From Flavobacterium sp. (GTDB lineage Bacteria > Bacteroidota > Bacteroidia > Flavobacteriales > Flavobacteriaceae): a stretch of DNA of 64,000 bases. The notes below the pieces were generated by a model. The model was not told where the DNA came from. It worked only from the letters and a program-made list of their open reading frames with translations, and searched no databases. This document shows, piece by piece, positions 62,274 to 64,000 of the stretch (position 1 is the first letter of the stretch; every line of letters starts with the position of its first letter). Both the position numbers and the translations under genes were made by a program. Location: assembly GCA_014377455.1 (NCBI GenBank), contig JACMPO010000077.1, forward strand, positions 81,443-145,442, given 5' to 3'.

Positions 62274-62867
62274 TTAATAAAAAATTCTGAAATTATCCAT
62301 TTGATAACCTCCACTTTGTGATGTCGTTCCTCTGTACTTAAAAGCAAAATGTACTGTTCCTGTATACGAAGAAACATCTAATGTCCCTGAATTTATATAA
62401 AGATATTTTTTAGTGTCTTGAGTAGCTCCAGTAAATCTAATTTTTTTCCAATTTGCATTTGCAAAGGTAGTTCCATCATAATCTGTTGACACAAATAGCT
62501 CTAAAGAATTATCTTGATTTTTTACAAATCCATCCTGACAAGATTGAAAAAATAATTTTTCACCATCTTGTTTATCAAAATCAAAAGCTGGTGATATTAA
62601 CCAAGAAACATTTACTGGTTGACCTGACTGATATGAACTCATTTGTGCGTATCCATTGCCACTATATGAACCTATTGACCAATTTTTTATTCCTTGCTCC
62701 GCATAAACGGTCCATCCTGTATCCGAAAAAGAGGCATTACTAAAATCTTCTGCAAATAAGGTGGTTTTAGCAATAGGATAATCTGCATCACTATCTTTAG
62801 TACAGCTTGAAAAAATTACTAATAGTAAAAATGAGCTTAACACGATTTTAAATTGAATTGTTTTCAT
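62274..62867 (-). CDS. Choice-of-anchor J domain lipoprotein
   Basis: A 197-residue lipoprotein (lipobox FSSC, Cys22). Its single jelly-roll domain has LFAEDFSNASFSDTGWTVY, NVSWLISPAFDFDKQDGEKLFFQS, NSLELFVSTDYDG and the ending YQMDNFRIFY, the usual pattern of choice-of-anchor J (concanavalin-like) domains. It has no separate sorting domain; the lipid tail itself anchors it. It starts 10 bases after the TonB receptor's stop and ends 20 bases before the DUF5689 gene, so the three form one operon. Likely surface-exposed binding partner of the receptor. Confidence 0.82.
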   Translation of the reverse strand: MKTIQFKIVLSSFLLLVIFSSCTKDSDADYPIAKTTLFAEDFSNASFSDTGWTVYAEQGIKNWSIGSYSGNGYAQMSSYQSGQPVNVSWLISPAFDFDKQDGEKLFFQSCQDGFVKNQDNSLELFVSTDYDGTTFANANWKKIRFTGATQDTKKYLYINSGTLDVSSYTGTVHFAFKYRGTTSQSGGYQMDNFRIFY

Positions 62868-62877
62868 ATTTTCTGAA

Positions 62878-64000
62878 TTAAAAATTAATATATAAATTTA
62901 ATAAAAATGTTCTACCAAAACCATAAAAATATTTTGGGGCAAATGCTGGAGTTCCACTGGAAACATCTTGATTTAACTGAGTGTAATTTGAGTTTCTAGC
63001 TTGTTCAAAACCTCCAGTTTTATATTTTGTATCTAAAACGTTGCTTACACTAGCTAAAAAACCAACAGTATTTTTTTGAATTTTCCATGATTTTCCTCCT
63101 ATTACGTTTAACAAAGTAAAATCGTTAAATTTTTCTTGTTTCAATAATTGATTGCCTCTGGCTTGATTAGCATCCGCCACTGGGATTCCTAAAATTGGGT
63201 CATCATAAAAACGATCAGTTCTTGTTATTGGAGCTACGTCAATATAACTATTTCCTATATAATTAAAATTTGCACCTACCCACCAGAATTTTGGGTCTCT
63301 ATATTCCAATCCTAAAGATGCTGCTTGCTGAGGCATACCAGATTGTTTATAGTTTTTAAGCTTCGCCTCTCCATAATTAACAACCGGATAAGTATTTGTA
63401 GCTGTTGCTACTGCATCGATATTTAAACTAACATTTGGATTGTTATCATAAATATACTCTCCATATGCTGCAGATGCTGTAACTTTTAAAGTTGAAGTTA
63501 TTGGATATTCAAATCCAAACTCCAAACCTACATTTCTTTTGCTTATATTGGTTACCGTTTCAGCAACGAACGCATTACTTTCATTTGTAGTTGTAGTAGG
63601 ATCATCAACACCTGCTCCATCACCAAAAAAGAAAGTTGTTTCTGTTTGATTTTGAATTTTAGAAAAATAGGCTGTTAGTCTTGTTTTGAATTTTGGTGAA
63701 TTTACAATATAACTAACATCGCCACTTGCAACTGTTTCGTTCTGTAGTCCATTTACAACATTATTATTTACTCTTGAATTGTTGAATGTGTTTCGCAGTG
63801 TAGGAGCCAATGTCATGTAAGCTCCATTAAAAGTCAAAAATTGTCTACCAGTAATTTTATAAGTTATTCCTCCCTTAAATCCGAAGTTATCAAAATGAAG
63901 TTTTTCGCTTTTACCATATGAATTTGTTGGATAATATCCGTTTTTGAATAATCCATCTCTTTGATATTCTGTTCTTGAATAAGTTTGTGCTACATAAAAT
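62878..64000 (-). CDS. TonB-dependent receptor, C-terminal portion (cut by window edge)
   Basis: The frame is open from the right edge (64000) to the stop at 62878, about 374 residues. The track's start at 63837 is an internal TTG, and upstream codons continue in frame (AQTYSRTEYQRDG, GKSEKLHFDNFGFKGG). The sequence is a run of amphipathic barrel strands with TonB-receptor features such as VGLEFGFEYPITSTLKV, AASLGLEYRDPKFWWVGANFNYIGNSY, FTLLNVIGGKSWKI, and ends YGFGRTFLLNLYINF with terminal Phe. The plug and CarboxypepD_reg-like region lie outside. It drives TonB-dependent uptake together with the two downstream lipoproteins; no SusD homologue is visible. Confidence 0.88.
   Translation of the reverse strand, partial: FYVAQTYSRTEYQRDGLFKNGYYPTNSYGKSEKLHFDNFGFKGGITYKITGRQFLTFNGAYMTLAPTLRNTFNNSRVNNNVVNGLQNETVASGDVSYIVNSPKFKTRLTAYFSKIQNQTETTFFFGDGAGVDDPTTTTNESNAFVAETVTNISKRNVGLEFGFEYPITSTLKVTASAAYGEYIYDNNPNVSLNIDAVATATNTYPVVNYGEAKLKNYKQSGMPQQAASLGLEYRDPKFWWVGANFNYIGNSYIDVAPITRTDRFYDDPILGIPVADANQARGNQLLKQEKFNDFTLLNVIGGKSWKIQKNTVGFLASVSNVLDTKYKTGGFEQARNSNYTQLNQDVSSGTPAFAPKYFYGFGRTFLLNLYINF

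Noticed and set aside
1-64000. CRISPR arrays, insertion sequences, rRNA genes, integrase or toxin-antitoxin modules
   Set aside because: I looked for spaced direct repeats, transposase motifs and rRNA-like tracts and saw none. The window reads as contiguous chromosomal core with a few accessory genes.

Overview
The window is chromosomal core DNA from an AT-rich member of the Bacteroidota, most likely a Flavobacterium-like Flavobacteriaceae. Evidence for this includes gliding-motility genes gldD/gldE in the mutY-ssb-gldE-gldD order, a type IX secretion C-terminal sorting domain, and DUF6089, DUF5689 and DUF2723 proteins. The cluster pdxJ, CBS protein, nadK, DUF6089, uppS, bamA, ompH, ompH points the same way, as do promoters of the TAnnTTTG type and the general absence of Shine-Dalgarno sequences. 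I saw no rRNA, CRISPR array, insertion sequence or prophage.

Layout. 1-3.7 kb (minus): truncated clpP, tig, a holin-like membrane protein, an alpha/beta hydrolase and pdxJ. 3.7-11.2 kb (plus): CBS protein, nadK, DUF6089 barrel, uppS, bamA and two Skp/OmpH chaperones, which is an envelope-biogenesis block. 11.3-13.8 kb: an HMA-domain lipoprotein, an EamA exporter and thiL. 13.8-20.9 kb: a histidine kinase without an adjacent regulator, followed by a complete tripartite RND efflux system. 21-24.4 kb (minus): mutY-ssb-gldE-gldD. 24.5-26.7 kb: HU, a 30-residue very basic microprotein missing from the ORF track, and RNase G. 26.8-35.9 kb: SIMPL protein, tadA, dxs (divergent from tadA), DinB-like protein, OmpA-family protein, xth, an OlsF-like two-domain acyltransferase, an orphan OmpR-type regulator and an aldo/keto reductase. 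35.9-43.2 kb is the most accessory-looking part. It holds a T9SS-sorted sugar dehydrogenase, an ammonium transporter broken by a frameshift, three small exported proteins (one a predicted lipoprotein-anchored truncated haemoglobin), a YyaL-type protein and an exported hypothetical. 43.4-51.4 kb: a complete two-component system, a Lys-rich exported mini-protein, a metallophosphoesterase, a cysteine-less thioredoxin, a polysaccharide deacetylase and a large DUF2723 membrane protein. 51.6-57.3 kb: tRNA-Gln, a universal stress protein, and rimP-nusA-infB behind a terminator-like leader hairpin. 57.4-64 kb: a crotonase, QueD-family enzyme, tsaB, MscS channel, LEA-like protein, and a three-gene outer-membrane operon (DUF5689 lipoprotein, choice-of-anchor J lipoprotein, TonB-dependent receptor cut by the window edge).

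I did not find an obviously new multi-gene defence or mobile system. The observations most worth checking are the split amt, the lipoprotein globin, the cysteine-free thioredoxin, the rimP leader hairpin, the unannotated 30-residue basic protein, the very short divergent tadA/dxs promoter region, and a shared module in the two lipoproteins next to the TonB receptor. No gene-free stretch exceeds about 250 bases. Start codons were moved inward from the ORF track wherever the track start lay upstream of a promoter box, overlapped a neighbour, or preceded the family's usual N-terminus.
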